64,000 nt of DNA. It comes from Mycobacterium sp. NBC_00419 (GTDB lineage Bacteria > Actinomycetota > Actinomycetes > Mycobacteriales > Mycobacteriaceae). Positions within the stretch are counted from its first letter, which is position 1; each line of letters begins with the position of its first letter. The translations under genes were made by a program, and so were the position numbers. This document shows positions 37,266 through 45,154 of the stretch, one piece after another. Location: positions 1,054,001 through 1,118,000 of the forward strand of contig NZ_CP107931.1 of NCBI RefSeq assembly GCF_036023875.1. Reading direction: 5' to 3'. The notes under the pieces were generated by a model, which saw only the letters and a list, made by a program, of their open reading frames with translations, did not search any database and was not told the origin of the DNA.

Positions 37266-37904
37266 TCAGGCGTTCTCGTCGATGTGCAGCATGTGTTGCA
37301 GCCGACCGACGAAGATCGGCGGGTAGGCGCCGACACCCGCACCTGCCATCCATTCGGCAACCGAATCCGGGTGGTCGATCCAGCGGCTGGCGTCCTGCTC
37401 GGTGTCGATCTCCTGCAGGATCATCACCTCGTGCTCGTCGTCGAAGGCCCCGAACACCCGCAGATTGCGGATGCCCGCGTGGGCGAATCGAGGAAGTGCC
37501 TCGTGGATGCGTGAAATCAGCAACGGCACATCGTCGACGCGGGTGATCGTGGACATGATGACCCCCGGGGTGGCGTCGGGGTCGGCGCCGCCGACGGCGA
37601 TCTTCTCGACGGTGTCACCGGCGAAGATGGCGGGGATGTCCTGCAAGCCCACGGAGTCGAACCAGCTCAGGAACAGTCCGGACCGCAGTACCTCGAGGAT
37701 CGGTTCCCTGCTGCGCAACGAGATGGTGACCATGACGCGGCCGGGATCACGCGTGGAGGTGTAGACGAGAACGTAGTGCGCGCCGAGTGTCGCCAGCTCG
37801 GCCTGACTGCGCTGCAGCACCGGCCATACCTTGCCCGGGTCCGGCACCCGGTAGTCCATGGCGAGTACCAGCGTGTGCTGCTGGTTGTCTGCCGCGGCAC
37901 TCAT
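37266..37904 (-). CDS. Hypothetical protein with two ferredoxin-like (dimeric alpha-beta barrel type) halves
   Basis: 212 residues, no recognised catalytic motif. The two halves (about 8-100 and 113-205) each read as beta-alpha-beta-beta-alpha-beta units (HYVLVYTSTRDPGRVMVTISLRSREPILEVLR; IRNLRVFGAFDDEHEVMILQEIDTEQDASRWIDHPDSVAEWM), as in antibiotic-biosynthesis monooxygenase-like or stress-responsive barrels. It may bind a small hydrophobic ligand. Ten bases separate it from the gene upstream. The family assignment is tentative. Confidence 0.75.
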   Translation of the reverse strand: MSAAADNQQHTLVLAMDYRVPDPGKVWPVLQRSQAELATLGAHYVLVYTSTRDPGRVMVTISLRSREPILEVLRSGLFLSWFDSVGLQDIPAIFAGDTVEKIAVGGADPDATPGVIMSTITRVDDVPLLISRIHEALPRFAHAGIRNLRVFGAFDDEHEVMILQEIDTEQDASRWIDHPDSVAEWMAGAGVGAYPPIFVGRLQHMLHIDENA

Positions 37905-37914
37905 GGCGCCCTGG

Positions 37915-38217
37915 CTAGTCGCTGGCCGGAAGGGGTTTGGCGGTCTTCTGCTCCAGTGGCGTGGTGCCCACCGACAGGGTGCCCGCGCCGGCCTTGGTGA
38001 CCAGCACTTCGGCGCCGCTGTCGTCGACGTAGCGCTTCCCCATGACCGCTCCGCCGGCGAAGTTCGGGTCCAGGCTGGCGTCGGCGGCCTTCTCGGCGTC
38101 GAGCGGGATCATCGCCACCCCGCCGGCCCGCAGGTCGTCAAGACTGTCCGACGAGCGCACGACGATGACCTGGGTGTCACAGACCTGGCTTTGCAGCCGG
38201 GTACCCGTCTTGATCAT
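37915..38217 (-). CDS. Small conserved hypothetical protein
   Basis: 100 residues, not recognised. It begins MIKTGTRLQSQVCDTQVIVVR and contains GGVAMIPLD and SVGTTPLEQKTAKPLP; beta-rich and soluble, with one cysteine. A strong Shine-Dalgarno (GGGAGG) precedes the ATG. It sits 18 bases after the fadD stop within the same operon, suggesting an accessory role in acyl-CoA metabolism. Confidence 0.75.
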   Translation of the reverse strand: MIKTGTRLQSQVCDTQVIVVRSSDSLDDLRAGGVAMIPLDAEKAADASLDPNFAGGAVMGKRYVDDSGAEVLVTKAGAGTLSVGTTPLEQKTAKPLPASD

Positions 38218-38235
38218 GGTGGTCCTCCCTGAGAT

Positions 38236-39726
38236 CTAGGTAGTGGGCGTTTTGAGTTCGTCGGCCAGTTGCCGGCGCAGCACCTTGCCGGTCGGAGTGG
38301 TGGGCAGTTCGTGGCGGAACACCACCCGGTCCGGGGTGCGCGAGCCCCGCAGGTGCGCACGCACGTGGGCGCGCAACTCCTCGGGGTCGGGCGCGATGTC
38401 CGAGACGGGGACCACGACGGCAACCATGATCTGGCCCCATTCGGCGTCCTCGACACCGACGACGGCGACGTCGTGGACGTGGGGATGCTCGACGAGGACG
38501 TCCTCGACTTCGGCGGGGGCGATGTTCTCCCCGCCGCGAATGATGGTGTCATCGGAGCGTCCGCCGATGAAGAGGTATCCCTGCGCATCGAGGTAGGCGA
38601 CGTCCTTGGTGGGAAACCAGCCCTGTTCGTCGAGCACCGAGCCGATTTCGGCGTACTTGCCCGAGACCTGCTCGCCGCGCACGAACAGCTCGCCCACTTC
38701 CTCGGGGCCCAGGACGGCGCCGTCCTCGGCGCGGATCTGCACCTCGATGCCCGGTACCGGTTGCCCGACCGAGCCCAGCCGCTTACGGGCGGACTCCTCG
38801 GCGGCCGTATGCGCTGCGCGATGGTCGTCGGGCGTGAGAACCGCAATGGTGGAACTGGTTTCGGTCAGTCCGTAGGCGTTGACGAAGCCGACCTCGGGCA
38901 GCAGTTCGAGGGCTTTACGTACCAGCGGGAGCCCCACCTTGGATCCGCCGTAGGCCAGGGTCCGCAACGCGGGCAACGGAGTGGGGTCGGATTCCAGCTC
39001 ACTGATGATCCGGTCCAGCATGGTGGGTACGACGGTCGCGCTGGTGACCGCCTCGGACACGGCCAGCCGGATCCACTCCGTGGCGTCGAACTTGCGCAGA
39101 TACACCATCTTTCGGCCGGCGTAGAGGTTGGACAGCGCAGCGCCGACACCGGCGATGTGGTAGGGCGGCACGCAGATCAGTGCGGCGTCACCGGGTTCGG
39201 CCGAGGCGAACTCGACGGTGCCCGTCACATAGCTGGTGAGGTTGTTGTGGGACAGCTCAACAGCTTTGGGCCGCGAGGTGGTACCCGAGGTGAAGAGCAC
39301 GACGGCGACGTCGTCGGGGTCGGGGAACTCGGCGACCGGCTCGGCCTGCGCGGCGGCGGCGACGAACTCCTGGGACTCGATGCCGTCGGCACCCACACCG
39401 GCCACCACGTCGGCGTACTCGGCGTCGAACACCACCAGCGGCTGCGGGAGCCGGTCGATCAGCTCGGCCAGCGCCTCACCGGACAGGCGATAGTTGAGCG
39501 GGGTGAACGGTCGGGCGGCGCGCGCCGAGGCGAAGATGAGCAGCGGCAGCATCACCCCGCCGGTACCCACGTAGACGACGCTGTCTGCACCGGACGCGGC
39601 GATGACTCCGGCTCCGCCGTCGGCCAGCGCGTTCAACTCACCGACGGTCAGCCGCTGATCGTCGGAGACCACGCCGATGCGGTCGGCGTCCGAGGCCGCC
39701 ATCTCCAACAGCAGTGCAACGCTCAT
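38236..39726 (-). CDS. Acyl-CoA synthetase (FadD-type AMP-binding enzyme)
   Basis: 496 residues of the ANL superfamily. P-loop VVLFTSGTTSRPKAVELSH (about 152-170), the adenine motif NAYGLTETSS, the hinge region SDDTIIRGGENIAPAEVEDVL and the C-terminal catalytic Lys in TPTGKVLRRQL are all present. It activates a carboxylic acid to acyl-AMP and then acyl-CoA. Substrate not predictable. GAGGAG is 8 bases upstream of the ATG. It lies 27 bases after an Mce-associated gene, hinting that the imported or membrane-bound lipid is its substrate. Confidence 0.92.
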   Translation of the reverse strand: MSVALLLEMAASDADRIGVVSDDQRLTVGELNALADGGAGVIAASGADSVVYVGTGGVMLPLLIFASARAARPFTPLNYRLSGEALAELIDRLPQPLVVFDAEYADVVAGVGADGIESQEFVAAAAQAEPVAEFPDPDDVAVVLFTSGTTSRPKAVELSHNNLTSYVTGTVEFASAEPGDAALICVPPYHIAGVGAALSNLYAGRKMVYLRKFDATEWIRLAVSEAVTSATVVPTMLDRIISELESDPTPLPALRTLAYGGSKVGLPLVRKALELLPEVGFVNAYGLTETSSTIAVLTPDDHRAAHTAAEESARKRLGSVGQPVPGIEVQIRAEDGAVLGPEEVGELFVRGEQVSGKYAEIGSVLDEQGWFPTKDVAYLDAQGYLFIGGRSDDTIIRGGENIAPAEVEDVLVEHPHVHDVAVVGVEDAEWGQIMVAVVVPVSDIAPDPEELRAHVRAHLRGSRTPDRVVFRHELPTTPTGKVLRRQLADELKTPTT

Positions 39727-39753
39727 CGATTGACTCCTCGTGGCGCCAGATGC

Positions 39754-40428
39754 CTAGACAGGGTTGAACTCCGAGATCTTCCAGCGGTCCTGTTCCTTGA
39801 CCAGGGTCACCATCACGCTGCTGGTGGCCAGCGCGGGGTCGGGCCGGTCCTTGCTGGTGGTGACCTGGTTGACGAACACCAGCACCACCGCCTTGCCAGG
39901 CTCCATCTGCGAGACGGCCGCGCGCGCGACGGTCGCCTCGGTCTTGACGCCCTTCTGTTTGGCGGCCGGCGCCACGATCTGGTCGGTGAACTGGCTGTAG
40001 TACTTGAGGAACTCACCGGTGAGGTGCGACTTGGCGTTGGTCAGGTCCTTGTCCAGGGTGTCCGGCGCATAGGACAGCAGGGCGACGGTGCCCTCGCGTG
40101 CAGCCTCGGTGACCTGCTGCTGGGCTTTGGCTCCGGTCTGCTGATCCGGGCGATACATCCACCAGTAGACGCCTCCAGCCGCACCGGCCGAGACGACCAG
40201 CAGCGCGGCGAGCAACGCGGCGACCCATCGCCTGCGAAGGCCACCGGCCGCACGGCCCAGCGCACCGGGAGTGCGTTCCTCGGCGACGTCGGCCTCGGTG
40301 TCCTCGGGCTTGGCGTCCTCGGTGTCGGTTTCGTCCGCCTCGGCCTTATCGGAGTCCTCTACAGACTCTGTTGTGACGGAGTCCTCAACGGACTCTGCAA
40401 TCTTGGTGTCTTCGTTGTCACTGCTCAT
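39754..40428 (-). CDS. Mce-associated membrane protein
   Basis: 224 residues. An acidic N-terminal cytoplasmic segment (about 1-60, rich in Glu/Asp) precedes one transmembrane helix (about 68-92, RRWVAALLAALLVVSAGAAGGVYWW) and an extracytoplasmic alpha+beta domain of the Mas type (VTLVKEQDRWKISEFNPV). Mas proteins stabilise Mce lipid importers. Its ATG overlaps the stop of the preceding Mas gene (ATGA). No mce genes are in the window, so these are orphan Mas proteins like OmamA/OmamB. Confidence 0.88.
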   Translation of the reverse strand: MSSDNEDTKIAESVEDSVTTESVEDSDKAEADETDTEDAKPEDTEADVAEERTPGALGRAAGGLRRRWVAALLAALLVVSAGAAGGVYWWMYRPDQQTGAKAQQQVTEAAREGTVALLSYAPDTLDKDLTNAKSHLTGEFLKYYSQFTDQIVAPAAKQKGVKTEATVARAAVSQMEPGKAVVLVFVNQVTTSKDRPDPALATSSVMVTLVKEQDRWKISEFNPV

Positions 40429-41150
40429 GGCACGAACTCCACATTCGACATCTTCAGTTTGTCCCCGTCACGTGTCACCGTCACACTCATCCGCCACGCC
40501 CGCGGATCCTGTTTGGCCCCATTGGCATTGGTCACCTGCGACGACGCCGCAAGCAGGACCACCCCCGAATCACCGGTATCGCCCTCCAACGCGGCGGCGT
40601 TGATCTTGCCGACCGTCACCGCCTTGGACTGCTCAGCGGTCTTGACGAAATCCTCTGCGCCTTTGGTGAAGTCGTCCTTGAACGAGCCGGTCGACAAGTC
40701 GATCACCCGTTGCACGTCGGCTTTGGCGTGGGTGTAGTCGATCGACAGCAACGCCGTCACACCGTCTTTGGCCGCGGTGACGATCGCGGCCTGATGGGCT
40801 CGCTGAGCCTCGACCCGTTGGTGCTGCCAGATCATCAGCCCGGATAACGCCAGCAGGGCACAGATGCCCAGCACGACCAGACCCGCCACGATCTTGGGCC
40901 ACGGCAGCCGCGACCACCACGGGCGGCCAGGGCCGGCCTCGTCGACCGTGTTGTCTGTTTCGGTGTCGTCTATTTCGGTGTCGTCGGCCTCGGATGCTCC
41001 GCGCAGCCGCGCGGCAGTCGCCTTCGCCCGGGCCGCCTCGGCACGCGCCTGCGCCTCGGCCGCCTCGGCCTCCGCCAGCTGAGCCATCACCTCGGAGACG
41101 CCGTCGTCTCCGTCCACCGCCGCACCCTTGCGGTTCACGTCAGACGCCAT
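40425..41150 (-). CDS. Mce-associated membrane protein, paired copy
   Basis: 241 residues with an N-terminal Ala/Glu-rich coiled-coil-like region (about 20-55), an acidic stretch, a transmembrane helix (about 85-107, KIVAGLVVLGICALLALSGLMIW) and a Mas-type outer domain (SVTVTRDGDKLKMSNVEFVP). Start at the ATG at 41150. First gene of a seven-gene minus-strand operon (two Mas, FadD, two unknowns, Bfd, SnoaL). A GAGAAT..ATTATC operator lies about 165 bases upstream. Confidence 0.87.
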   Translation of the reverse strand: MASDVNRKGAAVDGDDGVSEVMAQLAEAEAAEAQARAEAARAKATAARLRGASEADDTEIDDTETDNTVDEAGPGRPWWSRLPWPKIVAGLVVLGICALLALSGLMIWQHQRVEAQRAHQAAIVTAAKDGVTALLSIDYTHAKADVQRVIDLSTGSFKDDFTKGAEDFVKTAEQSKAVTVGKINAAALEGDTGDSGVVLLAASSQVTNANGAKQDPRAWRMSVTVTRDGDKLKMSNVEFVP

Positions 41151-41312
41151 GCCACCTACACATGTCCGAACTCCTCCCTGGACCAAGCATCCAGCCAGCG
41201 TACGGGCGCTCGCTGAGCGCTGGCCGTCGGCCGCCGCTCATTGTCTTCCCATCCGCCGCGAGCGCGACGACGCGGCCGAGACCGACGTTGGAGCGAGCAG
41301 ACCACCGAGTGC

Positions 41313-41327
41313 GAGAATGACATTATC
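41313..41327. promoter_or_regulatory. GAGAAT-type operator upstream of the Mas/fadD operon
   Basis: GAGAATGACATTATC matches GAGAAT-N3-ATTCTC at all but one base. On the minus strand it contains TAATGT, a possible -10 element. Perfect or near-perfect copies are at 44061-44075 and 55162-55176. Confidence 0.5.
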
Positions 41328-41401
41328 ACTCAGCGGAAATCACGCTATGCAAGGGTTGCCGGTCACGTGCGGCGACGTGCGAAAACAGTCTGCTCATGGC
41401 C

Positions 41402-42850
41402 TCAGCGCAGGCGATCTTTCATGACCTTGCCGGTGGCATTGAGCGGCAGTGCGGCCAGGAACTCGACCGTCCTGGGCACCTTGAACCCGGCCATGCGGTC
41501 ACGGCTCCAGGCGATCACCTCGTCCGCGGACACCACGGCGCCGCGCTTGAGCACGACAAACGCCTTGCCCACCTGGCCCAAGTGCTCGTCGGGCACCCCG
41601 ATCACCGCTGCCTGCGCGACTGCCGGGTGCTCCATCAGGAAGCCCTCGATCTCGGCGGGATAGGCGTTGAAGCCGCCGACGATGAACATGTCCTTCTTAC
41701 GGCCGACGATGCGCAGCCGCCCGCTGTCGGTCAGGCAGCCCAGGTCCCCGGTGTGCAGCCAACCCTCGGCGTCGACGGCCTCGGCGGTGGCCACCGGGTC
41801 GTCGAAGTAGCCCTGCATCACGCTGTATCCGCGCACCAGCACCTCGGCGTCGTCGGCCAGCCGCACCTCGACATCGTCGACGGGCAGCCCGGCGGTGGTG
41901 GCGATGTCGTCGAACGAGTCCCCGGGCCGCGACATCGTCGCCGTTCCGGCCTCGGTCAGGCCGTAGCCGGTAGCCAGCGTCTGGAACGGAAGCTCCTCGT
42001 GGACGCGACGGATGAGTTCGACGGGGATGTCCGCCGCGCCGGTCACACCGGCGCGCAGGGTGGCCAGCTTGCTCTTGTCCTCGACGGCGAGCAGGGAGTG
42101 GTAGAGCGTCGGCGGGCCGGGCAGCATCGTGATGCGTTCGGCGGCAATGAGTTCGACCACCCGGTCAAGGTCGAAGACCGCGACCGGGAGCATGGTCGCG
42201 CCCCGGATGAACGACGCCAGGCAGCCCGCCTTGTAGCCGAAGGTATGGAAGAACGGATTGACGATCAGGTAGCGGTCGCCACGGCGCAGGTCGGCCAGGT
42301 CGCACCACTCCGAGTACATCCGCAGGTTCTGGCGGTGATTCATCATCACGCCCTTGGGCCGGCCGGTCGTGCCGGAGGTGTAGATGATGTCGGCGATGTC
42401 GGAGCCGCTGACGGCCCGCTGCAATGGCGCGCCGTCGTCGAGGAAGCCCGACTTCAGATCGAAGCTGGCCACGCCGGCCGGCGTGGTGAAATCCTGCCCC
42501 AGGAAACCCTTCTCGACGAGCACGGTTCTGGCGCCGCTGCGGGTGATGATGTCGGCGGCCTCAGCGGTCTTGTAGCGGGTGCTCACCGGGACCACCACGG
42601 CCCCTGCGGTGAGGGCACCGAACGCAGCGATCATCCAGTGCGCCGAGTTGGGCGCCCAGATGGCGACCCGGCCACCCTGCTCGACGCCGGACTTCGCGAA
42701 CGCGCCGGCGGCGCACCGGACCCGGTGGGCGACCTCGGCATAACTGAGGCGCAGCGGACCGTCGACGACGGCTTCGTCGTCGCCGAACCGGTCCGCTGCG
42801 CTCAAGACCATCTCGGGGATGGTCTGCGGATGCTGATCCGACCAGGTCAC
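41402..42850 (-). CDS. Acyl-CoA synthetase (FadD3-like)
   Basis: 482 residues. ANL features: IIYTSGTTGRPKGVMMNH (about 165-182), GYGLTEAGTATMS, GWLHTGDLG, GRKKDMFIVGGFNAYPAEIE and the catalytic Lys in LNATGKVMKDRLR. Overall it resembles FadD3-type ligases, which activate steroid-ring acids such as HIP, but the substrate here is unproven. GTG at 42850 overlaps the stop of the amidohydrolase gene (GTGA), so the two are translationally coupled. The frame remains open upstream to 43306 without coding sense. Confidence 0.9.
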   Translation of the reverse strand: MTWSDQHPQTIPEMVLSAADRFGDDEAVVDGPLRLSYAEVAHRVRCAAGAFAKSGVEQGGRVAIWAPNSAHWMIAAFGALTAGAVVVPVSTRYKTAEAADIITRSGARTVLVEKGFLGQDFTTPAGVASFDLKSGFLDDGAPLQRAVSGSDIADIIYTSGTTGRPKGVMMNHRQNLRMYSEWCDLADLRRGDRYLIVNPFFHTFGYKAGCLASFIRGATMLPVAVFDLDRVVELIAAERITMLPGPPTLYHSLLAVEDKSKLATLRAGVTGAADIPVELIRRVHEELPFQTLATGYGLTEAGTATMSRPGDSFDDIATTAGLPVDDVEVRLADDAEVLVRGYSVMQGYFDDPVATAEAVDAEGWLHTGDLGCLTDSGRLRIVGRKKDMFIVGGFNAYPAEIEGFLMEHPAVAQAAVIGVPDEHLGQVGKAFVVLKRGAVVSADEVIAWSRDRMAGFKVPRTVEFLAALPLNATGKVMKDRLR

Positions 42851-44037
42851 ACCGTGATGAGGCGACTCAGGTTGCCGCCCATGATCTTTGCCTGGTCCTC
42901 GGCGTTGAGGTGCGAGAGCGCCTCGACGTAGTAGGTCGGCTCCGCCAGGCCTTCCGGGTGCGGCCAGTCCGAGCCGTAGAGCACCTGGTCGACACCGACG
43001 AGGTTGACCAGGTCGTCGATGCCGTCCTCGAAGAACGGGCTGACGTGGATGCGGCTCTTGACCATCTCGACCGGGTCGCTCGGGAAGGCTTCCGGGGCCT
43101 TGCGGAAGACCTCGGCCAGGCCGTCCAGCAGCGGGGTCATCCACTTCGAGCCGGCCTCGACGATGGCGACCTTCAGCTTCGGGTGGCGGTAGAGCGCACC
43201 GTGGATCACCCACGAGCCCACCGAATCCTGGATCGGGCGCCACTCGTTGAGGATGCCCATCGCATTGGTCTGGAACGGCAGCATCTCGGCGCTGGCGCCG
43301 TCCCACTCGGAGGTGTACCGGGAGTAGCCACTGTCACTGGAGTGCATGCCGACCAACAGGTCGTACTCCACGACCCGCTCCCAGAACGGATCGAACTCGG
43401 GCAGCGCGAACGACCGCGGGCCGCGGAAGCCGGGCACCGGGGCCGGGCGGACCAGGATGCAGCGGGCGCCGCGCTTGACCGCCCACTCCAATTCCTCGAT
43501 CGCCTTCTCCACGATCGGCAAGGTGATCACCGGGGTGGTGAAGATGCGGTTCTGGTAGTTGAAGCCCCACACCTCGTCGAGCCACTGGTTGAGCGAGTGG
43601 ACCAGGACGTGAATGGCCACCGGGTCGTCGCGCAGGCGCTCCTCGATCAGGCTGGCCAAAGTCGGGAACATCAGAGTGCGATCGAGCCCCAGCTCGTTCA
43701 TCACCTCCAGTCGCGGGCCGGGCTCGAAGAACGCCGGGATCGCGCGCATCGGCTCACCGAACAGCTCGCGCTTGGTCTTACCGTCGGGGTTGCCGTACTT
43801 GAAGTACTCCTCCCAAGCGCCCGGGCGGGCGACGACCTCGAAGGTCGGGTTCGGGATGTAGTTGCTGATCTGGCCGCGCAGCGCAATCTTGGTACGACCG
43901 TTCACCTGCACGTACTGGACGTAGTCCTTGTACTCCTTGGGGAGGTACTTCGTCAGCGCCTCCGGCGGCTCGTACAGGTGGTTGTCCGCGTCGAAAATGG
44001 GAAACGGGACGTCGACACGGTGCGACAGCTGGCCCAT
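42847..44037 (-). CDS. Amidohydrolase-2 family metal-dependent hydrolase/decarboxylase
   Basis: 396 residues of the ACMSD-like amidohydrolase family (PF04909 type). Metal-site pieces are FDADNHLYEPPEAL at the N-terminus, the His in GMHSSDSG and the Asp in LYGSDWPHPEG. Relatives decarboxylate or hydrolyse cyclic or aromatic acids. AGGAGG precedes the ATG. It leads an operon with the FadD3-like ligase and diverges from the SnoaL/TetR pair. A perfect GAGAAT-CAT-ATTCTC repeat covers its likely -10 (TATGAT). A paralogue is at 50894-52063. Confidence 0.9.
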   Translation of the reverse strand: MGQLSHRVDVPFPIFDADNHLYEPPEALTKYLPKEYKDYVQYVQVNGRTKIALRGQISNYIPNPTFEVVARPGAWEEYFKYGNPDGKTKRELFGEPMRAIPAFFEPGPRLEVMNELGLDRTLMFPTLASLIEERLRDDPVAIHVLVHSLNQWLDEVWGFNYQNRIFTTPVITLPIVEKAIEELEWAVKRGARCILVRPAPVPGFRGPRSFALPEFDPFWERVVEYDLLVGMHSSDSGYSRYTSEWDGASAEMLPFQTNAMGILNEWRPIQDSVGSWVIHGALYRHPKLKVAIVEAGSKWMTPLLDGLAEVFRKAPEAFPSDPVEMVKSRIHVSPFFEDGIDDLVNLVGVDQVLYGSDWPHPEGLAEPTYYVEALSHLNAEDQAKIMGGNLSRLITV

Positions 44038-44060
44038 GAAATCCTCCTTATGCAGTTACA

Positions 44061-44075
44061 GAGAATCATATTCTC
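44061..44075. promoter_or_regulatory. Perfect GAGAAT-CAT-ATTCTC operator
   Basis: The 6-base arms are perfectly complementary. On the minus strand the site encloses TATGAT, a consensus-like -10, 24 bases before the amidohydrolase start region, so a repressor here would block transcription directly. Confidence 0.6.
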
Positions 44076-44120
44076 ACAGCCGCGCCAAGGCAATACGTTC
44101 CCTCCCCCGCCCTCCCACCG

Positions 44121-44149
44121 TTGCGCACTTTCTTACAAACCAGTAAGTT
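44121..44149 (+). promoter_or_regulatory. Leaderless promoter and CTTAC-N6-GTAAG operator of the SnoaL-TetR pair
   Basis: TTGCGC (44121-44126), a 17-base spacer and TAAGTT (44144-44149) end 7 bases before the ATG at 44157. The inverted repeat CTTAC (44132-44136)/GTAAG (44143-44147) overlaps the -10. The adjacent TetR is the natural candidate to bind it. Confidence 0.6.
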
Positions 44150-44156
44150 GGCCGTC

Positions 44157-44588
44157 ATGACAGTCATCAGCCCCGCCGCGATCACCGACCCCAAAGCCGT
44201 CGAGGAGTTCTGCCTGCACTGGGCAACCGCATGGAACAACCACGACGGTGACGCGGTCGCCGCACTGTGCGCCGAAGACCTCGTCTACGACGAGCCCGCA
44301 CTGGGCGCGACGGTGCACGGCCGCGAGCCGATCAGGGCCTTCGTCACCGAGATGGCACGGTCCTTCCCGGACAACACATTTCGCCTCGAGGGCCTGTTCG
44401 CCGACGTCCGCCGCCGGGCAGTACTGGTGGCATGGAAGTTCACCGGCACCTTCGCCCGAACCGGGCGAGTGGTCGAATTCCACGGCGACGACCGCCTCGA
44501 GTTCGGCGAGGACGGACTGATCACCGCCTACCGGTGCCTCTACGACAACGACCTCGTGAACCGCCAGATCCGCAACACCGATCAGTGA
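44157..44588 (+). CDS. SnoaL-like polyketide-cyclase/NTF2-fold protein
   Basis: 143 residues (KAVEEFCLHWATAWNNHDGDAVAALCAEDLVYDEPALGATVHGREPIRAFVTEMARSFPD). A SnoaL/steroid-isomerase-like fold with an acidic/His pocket; exact reaction unknown. The ATG at 44157 follows a leaderless promoter. The TGA overlaps the GTG of the TetR gene (GTGA). Being co-encoded with a TetR and divergent from amidohydrolase/FadD, it probably acts on the same substrate route. Confidence 0.85.
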   Translation: MTVISPAAITDPKAVEEFCLHWATAWNNHDGDAVAALCAEDLVYDEPALGATVHGREPIRAFVTEMARSFPDNTFRLEGLFADVRRRAVLVAWKFTGTFARTGRVVEFHGDDRLEFGEDGLITAYRCLYDNDLVNRQIRNTDQ

Positions 44589-45154
44589 CCCAGCGGCCGC
44601 CGGCACCCCGGGTGCACAAACCCGCGGCAATCCGCCGCCAGGAGATCATCAGCGCCGCTGCCGCGGAGTTCGCCGAAACTGGCTTGGCAGGAACACGATT
44701 GGAGGCGATCGCCGCCCGGGCGGAGATCTCCCATCCCCGCGTCGTGCAGATGTTCGGCTCCAAACGCGGACTATTTCTCGAAGTCGTCGCGTGGGTCTTC
44801 GACAGCGTGACCGAGGCGTTCGGTGCCGCGGCCACCCCGACACTGGTGGCGCTCGGGGACGCCTACCGTCGCCTGCTGCAGCGCGACAGGACCGTCGCAC
44901 TGGTGATGCTGCACGCGTATGCCGCAGCCGGTGACCCGATCGTGCGCGACGAGGTCGCCGACCGGTATCTGACGTTGCAGCACAGGGTCACCGACCTCAC
45001 CGGCGCCGACGCGATGGGCGTACGAACCTTCTTCGCCACCGGGCTGCTGGTGACGGTCTCGACGGCGCTGGCGCTGCCGGGCAAGCGGGCCGATGCCCAG
45101 TGGGGAGCCTGGCTACTGGAGCTCGTCACCCCGGCCGTCACCGAGCGGCCGTAG
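44585..45154 (+). CDS. TetR-family regulator
   Basis: 189 residues. N-terminal helix-turn-helix (AIRRQEIISAAAAEFAETGLAGTRLEAIAARAEISHPRVVQMFGSKRGLFLEVV, about 15-68) and an all-helical ligand domain. Start GTG at 44585 overlaps the SnoaL stop. Probably autorepresses through the CTTAC-N6-GTAAG site, and is one of two local candidates for the GAGAAT operators. Its last 17 bases overlap the 3' end of the convergent CoA-transferase gene. Confidence 0.88.
   Translation: MTQRPPAPRVHKPAAIRRQEIISAAAAEFAETGLAGTRLEAIAARAEISHPRVVQMFGSKRGLFLEVVAWVFDSVTEAFGAAATPTLVALGDAYRRLLQRDRTVALVMLHAYAAAGDPIVRDEVADRYLTLQHRVTDLTGADAMGVRTFFATGLLVTVSTALALPGKRADAQWGAWLLELVTPAVTERP

Noticed and set aside
38269..40737. 822-codon plus-strand ORF
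   Set aside because: Antisense to the FadD and Mas genes; low-complexity translation.
41396..44160. Plus-strand ORFs of 511 and 416 codons
   Set aside because: Antisense to FadD3-like ligase and amidohydrolase, both with full motif sets on the minus strand.
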